Shown one piece after another: positions 26,983 through 35,551 of a DNA stretch of 64,000 nt. The DNA lies in contig QHSU01000096.1 of the NCBI GenBank assembly GCA_003220535.1, positions 20,038 to 84,037 on the forward strand, in the 5' to 3' direction. This DNA is from Candidatus Rokuibacteriota bacterium. GTDB taxonomy: Bacteria > Methylomirabilota > Methylomirabilia > Rokubacteriales > CSP1-6. The stretch's first letter is position 1. The number at the start of each line of letters is the position of its first letter. Made by a program: the position numbers and the translations under genes. Below the pieces are notes generated by a model that saw nothing but the letters and a program-made list of their open reading frames with translations, did not search any database and was not told the origin of the DNA.

Positions 26983-27150
26983 CTACTCGGTCAGGATCTT
27001 GATCGCTTTCTCCTCGAAGAACGACACCGCACGCTCGAGTTGAGGCGGCCTGATGTTCGCGTAGATCTGGGTGATGTCGATGCGCGAATGTCCCAGGAGC
27101 GCGCGGACCTGCTCGAGATACTTCATCCGGGCGAAGTTGGGCCGCAGGGC
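26983..27150 (-). pseudogene. C-terminal fragment of a tyrosine recombinase
   Basis: Reading the minus strand to a TAG at 26983-26985 gives the end of a phage-type integrase. RALLGHSRIDITQIYANI contains the conserved LGHS and the catalytic Tyr (QIYANI), followed by an acidic-basic helix to the stop. Sequence in the same frame back to about 27150 (LRPNFARMKYLEQV) matches poorly, and the catalytic Arg and the rest of the enzyme are missing. It is squeezed between the MDR and TauE genes and marks a past integration or excision. Confidence 0.7.
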
Positions 27151-27159
27151 ACGGCTTAT

Positions 27160-28308
27160 TCAGCGGAGTCCTTTGTTCGGGTTGATCAGGTACTTCCCAC
27201 CTGTGGCTTGTTTGCTATAGACGGCGATCTCCTCGATCCCTAGCGCCTCAGCGAGAGAGACTTCCTTCGTATAGGTGCTCGCGAACGTGGTCTTGATATC
27301 GGCCGCGACCCTCTCTCTCAGCTTCTGGGCGGCTTCGAATCCAATCTTCTGCAGGAAGGCGGTGAGTAGCCAGCCGCCAATACCCCAAGCCATGCCGAAG
27401 GTGCGATTGAACTCGGTCGGCCCACGGTCCAGTCCGCCGTAGATGTATACCTGCTTGTGCGTCGTGGACCCATAACGGCTGTATTCCTTCGCCTTCTTGT
27501 TCGCTGCAGTCTCCATGGCGGTGAGTATTTGTCCCGCCAGTCTTCCACCTCCGATCGCGTCGAAGGCCACCGTGGCACCGGAGGCGGAGAGTGCCTCGGT
27601 CAGGTCGTCCATGAAGGTTGGCGAGTCCGAGTTGCACACGTAGGTGGCACCGATCTTCTTCAGGACATCCACGTGCTCGCGCTTGCGCACGATGTTCACC
27701 AGGCCGACGCGGTCCTTGATGCAGATCTTGTTGAGCATCTGCCCGAGATTGGAGGCAGCCGCCGTGTGCACGAGCGCCTTGTGACCCTCCGAGCGCATGG
27801 TTTCGACCATACCGAGCGCGGTGAGCGGATTGACGAAGCAGGAGGCGCCCTCGGCCGGGGTGGTACCCGGCGGTAACACCAGGCATTGCACGGCCTTGAT
27901 GCAGCGGTACTGCGCGTACATGGCGCCGCCGAGGATTGCGACGGTCTTCCCCATCAGCGCTTGCGCTGCGGGAGACACCCCCGCCTGGACGACCACCCCG
28001 GCCCCTTCGTTGCCGACGGGCAACGACTGCTCCAAACGCCCTGCTAGCGCCTTCATCACCGCCGGTGAGATGGTCGCCGTCACCACGGGGTTGTCAGCCG
28101 TGCCGGATGCCTTGGCCGTGCTCATGTCGGCTCCACCGAAAAGGAGTCCTTGGTCGGAGGGGTTGATGGGAGAGGCGTCGATGCGTACGACGACCTCCTC
28201 GGGTTTTGGCTCAGGGGTGGGGACGCTGGCGAGCGATAGTTCGAGGATATCCTCCTTCTTCACCGTTGAACGGAGCTGAAGTCCCGTGCGCGCGCTGGTG
28301 TTTGCCAT
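27160..28308 (-). CDS. Medium-chain (MDR) zinc-type alcohol dehydrogenase-like oxidoreductase
   Basis: A 382-residue MDR enzyme. The N-terminal GroES-like domain has PEEVVVRIDASPINPSDQGLL, and the middle has LPVGNEGAGVV. The cofactor domain has VHTAAASNLGQMLNKI where the usual motif is AxxGGVG, and AFDAIGGG. No zinc-binding Cys cluster is visible, so it is closer to quinone-oxidoreductase-like members. The start is the ATG with GGAGACGACGT before it; an earlier in-frame start lies in the intergenic DNA. Substrate unknown. Confidence 0.87.
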   Translation of the reverse strand: MANTSARTGLQLRSTVKKEDILELSLASVPTPEPKPEEVVVRIDASPINPSDQGLLFGGADMSTAKASGTADNPVVTATISPAVMKALAGRLEQSLPVGNEGAGVVVQAGVSPAAQALMGKTVAILGGAMYAQYRCIKAVQCLVLPPGTTPAEGASCFVNPLTALGMVETMRSEGHKALVHTAAASNLGQMLNKICIKDRVGLVNIVRKREHVDVLKKIGATYVCNSDSPTFMDDLTEALSASGATVAFDAIGGGRLAGQILTAMETAANKKAKEYSRYGSTTHKQVYIYGGLDRGPTEFNRTFGMAWGIGGWLLTAFLQKIGFEAAQKLRERVAADIKTTFASTYTKEVSLAEALGIEEIAVYSKQATGGKYLINPNKGLR

Positions 28309-28394
28309 ACGTCGTCTCCGTTTTCGTATCACGGGTCAGGACGGCTTCAGGACCAGGACCGCAAGAGGGGGCAACGTGAGCGCGAGCGAGTGAA

Positions 28395-28624
28395 GTCTCC
28401 GAAGAAACCCACGGGGTGCAGCCGCTCCATCGGGGTCGGTGGTGCGTCGGCGGGCAGGACTCGAACGGCGGCCGCGCCGGGCACGATCGCGCGCACGGCC
28501 ACGGTCGCGCCGTCCGGGGTCTGCACGCGGTGCGGACCGAGCACGGCGAAGGGGTCACCGTGCTCCCTTCCACGACCGCGCGGACTGCTTGCCGGTCCAG
28601 CGCCAGGTGGTCGACGGCCTTCAC
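28395..28624 (-). pseudogene. glgB: Remnant of the glycogen branching enzyme N-terminus
   Basis: A GTG overlapping the stop of the upstream LLM gene (GTGA) begins VDHLALDRQAVRAVVEGS. After a one-base shift near 28555 the frame reads GDPFAVLGPHRVQTPDGATVAVRAIVPG to MERLHPVGFF. DPFAVLGPH is the hallmark of the N-terminal carbohydrate-binding domain of GlgB. Everything after about 75 residues is absent. The gene was cut short and frameshifted. Confidence 0.7.
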
Positions 28625-29682
28625 CCTGCCGCGACTCGTCCGAGCGGCCCGAGCGCCTTTTCGACCCTCGGTTTGACCTCGCCGATCATCAGTTCCATCG
28701 AGCGCATCGCCGCCGTGTGCGGCGTGTTGCCGACCTTGAACGAAAAGCACACATGCACGGGCTTCGTCGCGCGGATCTCGGCGACGAGCTTTTCGGCAAC
28801 CGTCTCGACATCGCCGATCAACAGATCGTTGTAGATGGTTTCGAGCGGCGGTTCGTCGGGGAACGGCACATCGACCAATACGGTCCCTTGCATGACCTCC
28901 TGCCGGCGCCTGAGGCTCGACGCGAGCCGCGACTGATAGCGCGCGTTCTCGGCAAAGCGCATCCCGGCCTCGCGGCTGTCGGTGATGTGCGCGAAGCGGT
29001 TGAGGGTGATATGCGCCCGCGACAATGGCGCATTCTCGGCGGCAAACGCGGCGGCGATGTCGGCATACTGCTCGGCCAGCAATTTGACGCCGCCGACCCG
29101 GCCCGACGTCAGCACCCGATAGCCGTGCCGCGCGGCGGCGCGGAACATCCCCTGGGTATGGCCGGCGACGTAGATCGGCAGCGGGTTTTGCACCGGGCGG
29201 GCCGGGATATGAGTGTCCGGCATCTGGTAGTGCTTGCCGTCGTAGCTGAAGAAGTCTCGGCTGAAGGCCAGGTCGAGGATGTCGCAGAACTCGTCGGTCA
29301 TCTCGAGATTCCGGGCGATGTCGACGCCGAACCGCTCGAATTCGTAGGGCTGATAACCGGCGCCGATCCCGAGCGTCAGTCGGCCATTCGACAAGGCGTC
29401 GGCCGTGGCGATTTCGGCGGCGAGCCGAGCCGGGTTGTATAAGGGCAACACCACGACTGCCGTGCCGAGCCGGATCCTTTTGGTGATCGAGGCGCAATGC
29501 GCCACCATCATCAACGGGGACGCGCAGAGGCAATAATTCGAGAAATGGTGCTCGGCGAACCAGGCGATCGTGTAGCCGAGCGCGTCGGCCAGCTTTGTTT
29601 GCTCGGCGACTTCGCCAAACACCTGCGCCGTCGGCTTGTTCGCTTCGCGCGCCCCCATCAGATTGAAGATCCCGAAATCCAT
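28621..29682 (-). CDS. LLM-class flavin-dependent oxidoreductase
   Basis: A 353-residue luciferase-like monooxygenase (F420 or FMN type). Family landmarks: MDFGIFNLM at the first strand, YTIAWFAEHHFSNY, RLGTAVVVLPLYNPARLAAEIATADALSNGRLTLGIGAGYQ and a glycine-rich region near GHTQG. It has the strong ribosome-binding site GGAGGATGAGGCG. This family oxidises aldehydes, sulfonates, aromatics or F420-linked substrates; the target here is unknown. Upstream lies the divergent gene pair for an unknown protein and a hydrolase. Confidence 0.92.
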   Translation of the reverse strand: MDFGIFNLMGAREANKPTAQVFGEVAEQTKLADALGYTIAWFAEHHFSNYCLCASPLMMVAHCASITKRIRLGTAVVVLPLYNPARLAAEIATADALSNGRLTLGIGAGYQPYEFERFGVDIARNLEMTDEFCDILDLAFSRDFFSYDGKHYQMPDTHIPARPVQNPLPIYVAGHTQGMFRAAARHGYRVLTSGRVGGVKLLAEQYADIAAAFAAENAPLSRAHITLNRFAHITDSREAGMRFAENARYQSRLASSLRRRQEVMQGTVLVDVPFPDEPPLETIYNDLLIGDVETVAEKLVAEIRATKPVHVCFSFKVGNTPHTAAMRSMELMIGEVKPRVEKALGPLGRVAAG

Positions 29683-29859
29683 CGCCTCATCCTCCAGTTC
29701 AGCTCACCCTAGCGAGCGAGGCAACTTTAGCACCCTCCGGCGGCGGCCACCCCGTCCGCGGCCCAGGCCTCACGCGCCCACAAGATTGCTGCGCAGGATC
29801 CGACTACGCGGTAGGATTCAGGCGCCAGGTGCTCTCTATAGAACGAGAGGAGAGAGATC

Positions 29860-31314
29860 ATGCACAGGCCCGTACGGTTTGCCGATGACATCGAGCCGCT
29901 GGTGCAGTTCATCGAGGAGACCGACCCCAGCCGGATCCTCGAAGCCACCCTGAGCAAGCTGCGCGAAGGCCTGTCGGTCAAGAAGCTCCTGACCGCGTCG
30001 GCGCTCGCGGTCACTCGTTCCTCGGACTTGCCGCCCGGCCACCATGGCGGGCCGCTGCACCCGCTCGTCGGGCTTCATGCCCTGCACAACACCGTGGAAC
30101 GGGTGTCGGGTGAACAGCGGTTCCTGCCGATCCTTCAGCACGTCGCGCTGTCGAACAAGCACATCAATCACCCCGGCATGGGCCCGTACATCCTGGCGGA
30201 CGCCGAGCCCGTGGATTCGGGCGGCGTCGAAGGCACGAAGAAGGCGTTTTTCGCCGCCGTAGATCGCGGCCTGTACAACGCCGCGGATCACGCCTTCCTC
30301 TACCTCTGGGACAACATCCCACATGCCGCGGCGCTGGACCTGCTGCTGACCGTGGCGATCCCGAAGAACATGCTCGACGATCACTACTTCATCTTCCCTA
30401 TGTTCACGTGGCGTGCCCTCGACTGGCTGGGACGCGAGTACACGCCGTTCCTGATGCGCCCCGCCGTCCGGTACGTCAGCCGGTTCCCCACGCCGCCTCC
30501 GCTGCGCGACATCGAGCCGCTACTCGAGGAGTACGAGCTCCTGAAGCGCCCGCTGGGGTTCCACACGAGCCCGGATGAAACACCGGCGATCGGCCTCCTG
30601 GGCGAGGCGATCACCGAGTGCGATACCTATGCGGAGATCCCGAGGATACTCGCGAAGGCCCTCGCGGACGGTCTGTCGCTCCAAGGCACAGGCGAAGCGT
30701 TGTCGATCGGGGCCGCCGGCCTGTTCATGCGATCGCTCACGGGGAATCCGATGGACGTGCACCTGCACACGGGCGCGAACCTGCGCCGGTATCTCTTGAA
30801 GCTGGACGGTGTGAGCCTGCGCAACAAGCTGCTGGCGCTGCTGACGTGGCACACAGGCCCCGAGGTGCGCTCGACGCAGAACCGCATGGAGCCACCGCCC
30901 CAGCCGAATCCGGAGGCCGTCGCCGCGCTGCCCCATCGCACCCAGGCCGCGTTGCTGGACGCGCTCGAGGAGAGCATCTACACGCAGCCGCCGACCGACT
31001 GGTCGAAGGTCACCAACCTCGGGCAGATGCGCGCGGTGCCCGAGGTGAAGAACACCGTGAACCTGGCGCAGCAGTATGCCGACCTCGGGTACGACCCGGA
31101 TGCGCTCATCAGCCGTCTGGCCACGATTGTCGTGCACGACAACTTCACCGAGATGCACGCCTTCAAACACCATCAAGCCACCTTCGAGGAGTTCCACGCC
31201 ACGCGCCTTCCGTGGCGCTGGCGCCATCTCGTGAGCGCAGCCCAGGCGTCGGCCATCTCCTACGGCAAGAACATGGAAGTCTACGAGGAAGCGATCGAGC
31301 TCCTCCACGCGTAG
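29860..31314 (+). CDS. Conserved protein of unknown function, paired with a hydrolase
   Basis: A 484-residue soluble protein with no signal peptide or membrane helix, after a clear ribosome-binding site (GGAGAGAG). I do not recognise it. It is alpha-helix rich. It contains clusters of His that could bind metal: PPGHHGGPLHPLVGLHALH near 60-77, NMLDDHYF near 170, and MHAFKHHQATF near 440. The downstream alpha/beta hydrolase gene begins 12 bases after its stop, so the two act together. A helical metal-dependent oxygenase or a questin-oxidase-like protein is a guess that the His clusters prompt, no more. Confidence 0.75.
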   Translation: MHRPVRFADDIEPLVQFIEETDPSRILEATLSKLREGLSVKKLLTASALAVTRSSDLPPGHHGGPLHPLVGLHALHNTVERVSGEQRFLPILQHVALSNKHINHPGMGPYILADAEPVDSGGVEGTKKAFFAAVDRGLYNAADHAFLYLWDNIPHAAALDLLLTVAIPKNMLDDHYFIFPMFTWRALDWLGREYTPFLMRPAVRYVSRFPTPPPLRDIEPLLEEYELLKRPLGFHTSPDETPAIGLLGEAITECDTYAEIPRILAKALADGLSLQGTGEALSIGAAGLFMRSLTGNPMDVHLHTGANLRRYLLKLDGVSLRNKLLALLTWHTGPEVRSTQNRMEPPPQPNPEAVAALPHRTQAALLDALEESIYTQPPTDWSKVTNLGQMRAVPEVKNTVNLAQQYADLGYDPDALISRLATIVVHDNFTEMHAFKHHQATFEEFHATRLPWRWRHLVSAAQASAISYGKNMEVYEEAIELLHA

Positions 31315-31326
31315 AGGAGAATGGCC

Positions 31327-32100
31327 ATGCCCTTCTACGAACGAGGCCCCGTCCGTATCCACTACGCAGAGGTCGGCTCCGGCTTCCCCTTGCTGCTCAT
31401 CCCGGGCGGCGGGCTCAATTCAGCGCTCTCATCCTGGCAGACAGCCTCGCCCTTCAACCCGATGGAACGGTACAAGGACGACTTCCGCTGCATCTGCGCT
31501 GACCTGCGCAACGCCAACCCCGGCAAGTCCAGCGGCCCGCTGGAGATCGACCGCCCCTGGGACGCCTACGCCGACGACCAGCTCGGGCTGATGGACCACC
31601 TCGGCATCCGTGAGTTCATGGTCATGGGCTTCTGCATCGGCGGGCCGATGATTCACAACCTTATTTGGCGGGCACCGGAGCGCGTCGTCGCGGCCGCGAT
31701 GATGCAACCCAGCGGCTTCAGGCCTGAGATCCCGGACCTTTTCTACCAGAACAACATCAAGGGCTGGGGGCCGCCGCTTTGCGAGAAGCGCCCCGACGTC
31801 ACGATGGACATGGTCCATGACTTCCTCACCAGCATGTACACCAACCGCGCCGACTTCGTTTTCACCGTGTCGCGCGATTTCGTGCGCTCCATCCAGACGC
31901 CGCTGTTGGTCGCGCCTGACGACGTGCCCGCGCACCCGTACAAGGTCGCGATGGAGGTGGCCAGCCTCGCCCCGAACGCCGAGGTGACCATCTATCCCTG
32001 GAAAGATTCGCAGGAGCATATCGACGAGGTCGTGGAGCACGCGCGGCGCTTCCTCAAGGCACACGAACCCGTCACAGCCGGGCGTCAAGGACGAATCTAG
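31327..32100 (+). CDS. Alpha/beta-hydrolase with a Cys nucleophile
   Basis: A 257-residue alpha/beta-hydrolase. The oxyanion region is LIPGGGLNS. The nucleophile elbow reads MGFCIGGP, so the nucleophile is Cys103, not the usual Ser. The acid is Asp198 or Asp199 (LLVAPDDVP) and the base His231 (SQEHID). Cys at this site is best known in dienelactone hydrolases, though the rest of this protein looks like a haloperoxidase/lactonase-type member. The start is the second ATG, 7 bases from GAGGAG; the first ATG sits one base from it. Co-transcribed with the unknown protein before it. Confidence 0.9.
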   Translation: MPFYERGPVRIHYAEVGSGFPLLLIPGGGLNSALSSWQTASPFNPMERYKDDFRCICADLRNANPGKSSGPLEIDRPWDAYADDQLGLMDHLGIREFMVMGFCIGGPMIHNLIWRAPERVVAAAMMQPSGFRPEIPDLFYQNNIKGWGPPLCEKRPDVTMDMVHDFLTSMYTNRADFVFTVSRDFVRSIQTPLLVAPDDVPAHPYKVAMEVASLAPNAEVTIYPWKDSQEHIDEVVEHARRFLKAHEPVTAGRQGRI

Positions 32101-32202
32101 CCTGGATGAGCGCAGACGGAACAAAGGCCCTCTGTTGAAGTAACGCCGCGGAATGCAATCAGCGCGCAATAAAATCACGTACTCGAATTCTGCAGGCTCG
32201 AT

Positions 32203-32223
32203 CGGGTCCCGTTGGGGCCACCA
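32203..32223. repeat. 14-base repeat inside a tRNA-3'-end-like sequence
   Basis: CGGGTCCCGTTGGG (32203-32216) matches 26176-26189 exactly. Here it is followed by GCCACCA, so the stretch looks like the 3' end of a tRNA with CCA. No matching 5' acceptor or anticodon arm is present upstream, so it is not an intact tRNA. It may be an attachment-site scar. Confidence 0.35.
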
Positions 32224-32367
32224 AATTGTTTTCGTTGATGTTTGATGGCTGCGTGTTCGAGTCGCGTCGCCGACCGGACTCAGACACGAAGCCGCATCTC
32301 TCGTTCTCTCCTCGTTAACTGCTCAGGACGGCGCTGAGCTTCGCGCAGCCGCTCAGGAGGTGACGTG

Positions 32368-33483
32368 ATGGCCAAGGCAGGCTTCCGCGTGCTCGACAGC
32401 GATCTCCACATCATCGAGCCGCCGGACCTCTGGGCCCGTTACATCGACGCGCCGTTCAAGCATCGGGCGCCCCGGGGTCTGGCCGATTGGGTGCTCGATC
32501 TCCGGATCGAAATCGATGGAAAGCTGATGCCGGCGGATGTTGCCTATTCGGGCACGGCTCGCGGCCGGTCCGCGCAGCGCGACCGCGAGCGCTTCCGTCC
32601 CTTCCACGATCGCGGGTGGGACGCCCGCGCCCAGCTCGACGCGATGGATGAGGAAGGCATCGACGTCGGCGTGATCTATCCAACGCGAGGGCTCTTCGCT
32701 CAAGGGATCGATGGGATGGAGCCGAAGTTCGCCGCCGCCATCGCGCGGGCCTATAACAACTGGCTCTACGACTTCTGCGCCGCCGATCCCGCTCGGCTGA
32801 TCGGCGCCGGCATGATCTCGCCGTTCGACGTCGACGATGCCGTGGCGGAGACCCGCCGCTGCGTGAAGGAGCTCGGATTCAGGGGGATCTTTCTCCGCCC
32901 CAATCCCGTGAACGCGCGCAACTGGCACGAGCCCTACTACGGACCCCTCTGGAGCGAGCTCGAGGCGCTCGACGTGCCCCTCGGGTTCCATGAGGGATTG
33001 GGCGCGCACCTGCCGCAGGTCGGTGACCGGTTCGGCCGAAACGTCATGCTACGGCACACCGTTTGTCATCCGGCCGAACAGATGCTGGCGGCGGTCAGCT
33101 TCTGTGGAGGTGGAGTCCTCCACCGGCACCCGCGCCTGCGCGTGGCGTTCCTCGAAGGCAATGCGAGCTGGGCGCCGTTCCTCCTTTGGCGGATGGACGA
33201 GCACTACGAGTGGCTCGGCGACGTCTACGCGCGCGAGCTGACGATGGAGCCGAGCGGGTACTTCAAGCGCCAATGCTTCGTCTCGGTCGAGTGCGATGAA
33301 GATCCGGTCACGGGCGTCGTCGAGCTGATGGGCGCGCTCAACATCGTGTTCTCCACCGACTTCCCACATCCGGATTGCAAGTATCCTGGCGCCGTCGCGC
33401 GCTTTCTCCAGCTCCCGCTGTCCGACGATGTGAAGCGCGCGATCCTCTGGGACAACACGGCGCGCTTTTACGGACTCGCCTGA
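32368..33483 (+). CDS. Amidohydrolase family (amidohydrolase 2) protein
   Basis: A 371-residue TIM-barrel metal hydrolase/decarboxylase of the ACMSD-like group. It opens with RVLDSDLHIIEPPDLW, whose first metal motif is DxH. Further on are VPLGFHEG (barrel His), VAFLEGNASW, and FSTDFPHPD carrying the conserved Asp. The order fits the family. AGGAGG (32355-32360) is 7 bases before the ATG at 32368; a GTG three bases upstream is also in frame. Members act on aromatic-ring cleavage products or related acids; substrate unknown. Confidence 0.93.
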   Translation: MAKAGFRVLDSDLHIIEPPDLWARYIDAPFKHRAPRGLADWVLDLRIEIDGKLMPADVAYSGTARGRSAQRDRERFRPFHDRGWDARAQLDAMDEEGIDVGVIYPTRGLFAQGIDGMEPKFAAAIARAYNNWLYDFCAADPARLIGAGMISPFDVDDAVAETRRCVKELGFRGIFLRPNPVNARNWHEPYYGPLWSELEALDVPLGFHEGLGAHLPQVGDRFGRNVMLRHTVCHPAEQMLAAVSFCGGGVLHRHPRLRVAFLEGNASWAPFLLWRMDEHYEWLGDVYARELTMEPSGYFKRQCFVSVECDEDPVTGVVELMGALNIVFSTDFPHPDCKYPGAVARFLQLPLSDDVKRAILWDNTARFYGLA

Positions 33484-33496
33484 AAGGGCGCGCGCA

Positions 33497-33513
33497 CCGT
33501 CGTCACACGACGG
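33497..33513 (+). terminator. Short hairpin after the amidohydrolase gene
   Basis: CCGTCGT-CAC-ACGACGG, a perfect 7-bp stem with a 3-base loop, starts 13 bases after the stop. There is no T-run, so intrinsic termination is uncertain. Confidence 0.35.
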
Positions 33514-33726
33514 CCACTCCCAGAGCCGTGAGCTCCCGCTGGATCCCGGACAACGCGCCGTCGCGGTGGGGACCGGCGACCGTGCCGTGAGGAGGTTGGA
33601 TGTTCCGGTAGTCAGACAGAACCTACTCCCCGCCACCGTCGCCCGCGAGCGGGGCTCTCCACCCGCCCGCCGATGCGTTAGGATCTCATCCCGAGGGGCC
33701 AATTTGGTCGGCCAGCAGCAGCTCGC

Positions 33727-34506
33727 ATGAACGATATCTTCTACCTCGTGTCGAGCTTCTGGCTCGGCGCGCTCCACGCGGCGACACCGGGCCACGGCAA
33801 GACAATCGCCGCGGCCTACATCGTCGGGGCGCGCGGTCGCCCGATCGATGCGTTCGTGCTGGGAATCTTCGTGACGCTGTCGCACACGAGCGGCATCGTC
33901 CTCGTGGCGGCCCTGGCGACGTTTGGCTCCCCGTCATTTCTCCCGCAACGCATCGAGGCCTACATCTCGGTGCTGACCGGGCTACTGGTGATCGGCATCG
34001 GCCTGTGGCTGCTCCGAGTCCAGGCCAGACCCCGGTTGATGCAGACGGCGCCCGAGCACTCCCACGAGCGCCATGTGCACGACAACGCGGACCCGGCTCC
34101 GCACGAGCACGGGCCGGGCAGCGGCTATCATCGGCATGGCTGGGGACCCGCGCACACCCACGACGTCGCCTTCGACGCGGCGCAGAGGCCGAGGCTCGCC
34201 ATCCTTCTCGGGCTCGGCATCGCCGGAGGGCTGCTCCCCGATCCCGGCGCGCTGGCGATCCTCCTGGCCGCGCTCGCCAGCGGCAAGATGATGCTCGGCC
34301 TCTTCACGGTGCTGATCTTCAGTCTGGGATTCGCCTGCGTACTGGTGGCGGTCGGGATCGCGGCGGCGCTGGTCGGCGACCTGGTGCTCACGTGGCTTGA
34401 CAGCCGATGGATCGCCTGGCTGCAGATCGCAGCCGCGGCATTGATCGTCCTGGTGGGGCTCGTCCTCACCGTGAACGCGCTGCGAACGCTCGCTATCCTC
34501 GCGTGA
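33727..34506 (+). CDS. Nickel/cobalt exporter, NicO/RcnA-like
   Basis: A 259-residue inner-membrane protein. The NicO family signature is near the start (FWLGALHAATPGHGKTIAAAYIVG, with TPGHGK). Three helices follow, then a His-rich cytoplasmic or periplasmic loop (EHSHERHVH...HEHGPGSGYHRHGW, about 115-145) that would bind metal, then three more helices. RcnA has the same His-rich loop and exports Ni2+/Co2+. No ribosome-binding site is obvious. It is unlinked to the RND operon and stands alone. Confidence 0.9.
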   Translation: MNDIFYLVSSFWLGALHAATPGHGKTIAAAYIVGARGRPIDAFVLGIFVTLSHTSGIVLVAALATFGSPSFLPQRIEAYISVLTGLLVIGIGLWLLRVQARPRLMQTAPEHSHERHVHDNADPAPHEHGPGSGYHRHGWGPAHTHDVAFDAAQRPRLAILLGLGIAGGLLPDPGALAILLAALASGKMMLGLFTVLIFSLGFACVLVAVGIAAALVGDLVLTWLDSRWIAWLQIAAAALIVLVGLVLTVNALRTLAILA

Positions 34507-34525
34507 TCGGCGCCACCGCGGTCCT

Positions 34526-35551
34526 CTACCGGATCTGAGCCCGACTGGCGTCGAGCCGCCCCACCCAGCCGCTGAGGTCGGTGTACCAGACGTTGTTCGC
34601 GGCGTCGACGGTGATGCCGAAGGGGCGCGCGTCGGAGCGAGGCAAGACGAACTCGGTGATGGTGCCGCCGTACACGCGCCCGAGCTTGTGGCCGCGCAGC
34701 TCCGTGAACCACGCCGCGCCATCGGGCGCGACGGCCAGGGCCGTGAGCCCCGCGCTCGGCGTGGGCACGGTGAACTCCTCGAACCGTCCGCCTGCGAAGC
34801 GCCCGATCTTGTTGGCGGCGATCTCCAGGAACCAGACCGCGCCGCCAGCGTCCACCGCGACGTCACCCAGACCACTGACTCGCGTGGGCACGTCGAACGC
34901 CGTCTTGTCGCCACTAGGCGAGATCCGCAAGAGCTTGTTGGCGTTCTGCAGCGTGGCCCACACCGTCCCTTCGCGCGCCACTGTGACGCCGAACGGCGCG
35001 GCGTCCATCGGAGTCGCCGGGGTGATCGATCCCAGGACATGACGCGTGAGTCGGCCGTCCTTGAGGTGCGTCACGCTCACCAGGCTCGACTCGGCGAACC
35101 ACACGTCGCCATCAGGAGCGATCGCGAGCCGGCCCAGCCTCGCCACCGGCGCCGAGAGTGGGAAGGAGGCGATGGTGCCGTCGAGTGACGCGCGGGAGAT
35201 CCGCTGCTTCGGCGCTTCCGTGTACCAGGCGCGGCCGCCGGCGTCGATGGCCAGACCGAGCGGCTCGACGCTGTCCACGCCTTTCGGAAGCTTCTGGATA
35301 TGTCCATTGCGCAACAGCCCGAGGCTGTCCGAGGCGTCGAGCGTGAACCAGACCGTCCCGTCGTGCGAGACGGCGATGCCGACGGGGATGTCCGCGGGCG
35401 ATAGCCGGAACTCCTGAAATCCCCACGAGCTGTACGTCCCAGGGCGCCAGACGAGCACGCCGACCGCGAGAACGACCACGATGGCGATCGTCAGCACGAG
35501 CCACAGAGGCCACCGCCAGCCCGGCGACGGCTTGGGCACCCCCACGCTCAC
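34526..35551 (-). CDS. Vgb-like beta-propeller protein, membrane-anchored
   Basis: A 341-residue protein with an N-terminal membrane helix (about 14-36) and seven-bladed propeller repeats of the streptogramin-lyase/NHL type. The recurring blade motif is PFGITVDAxNxVWYTD or GLAIDAGGRAWYTE. Its GTG overlaps the stop of the gene before it (GTGA). True virginiamycin B lyases act on antibiotics, but most relatives in environmental bacteria have unknown roles. The anchor puts the propeller outside the inner membrane. Confidence 0.85.
   Translation of the reverse strand: MSVGVPKPSPGWRWPLWLVLTIAIVVVLAVGVLVWRPGTYSSWGFQEFRLSPADIPVGIAVSHDGTVWFTLDASDSLGLLRNGHIQKLPKGVDSVEPLGLAIDAGGRAWYTEAPKQRISRASLDGTIASFPLSAPVARLGRLAIAPDGDVWFAESSLVSVTHLKDGRLTRHVLGSITPATPMDAAPFGVTVAREGTVWATLQNANKLLRISPSGDKTAFDVPTRVSGLGDVAVDAGGAVWFLEIAANKIGRFAGGRFEEFTVPTPSAGLTALAVAPDGAAWFTELRGHKLGRVYGGTITEFVLPRSDARPFGITVDAANNVWYTDLSGWVGRLDASRAQIR

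Noticed and set aside
28211-29533. A 440-codon minus-strand frame over the LLM gene
   Set aside because: Its composition is the Arg/Ala/Gly shadow typical of GC-rich DNA. The LLM protein in the neighbouring frame has all family motifs. Only the short piece near 28560-28620 belongs to the glgB remnant.
32160-32290. An intact tRNA between the hydrolase and amidohydrolase genes
   Set aside because: Sequences at 32195-32223 and 32248-32270 resemble T-arms and 3' ends, but no matching 5' acceptor, D-arm or anticodon arm is present.
33503-33600. A minus-strand C-terminal protein fragment (HGTVAGPHRDGALSGIQREL)
   Set aside because: The stretch reads like a protein end and stops at a hairpin, but I cannot tie it to a family and it has no start. 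Not strong enough to list as a gene remnant.
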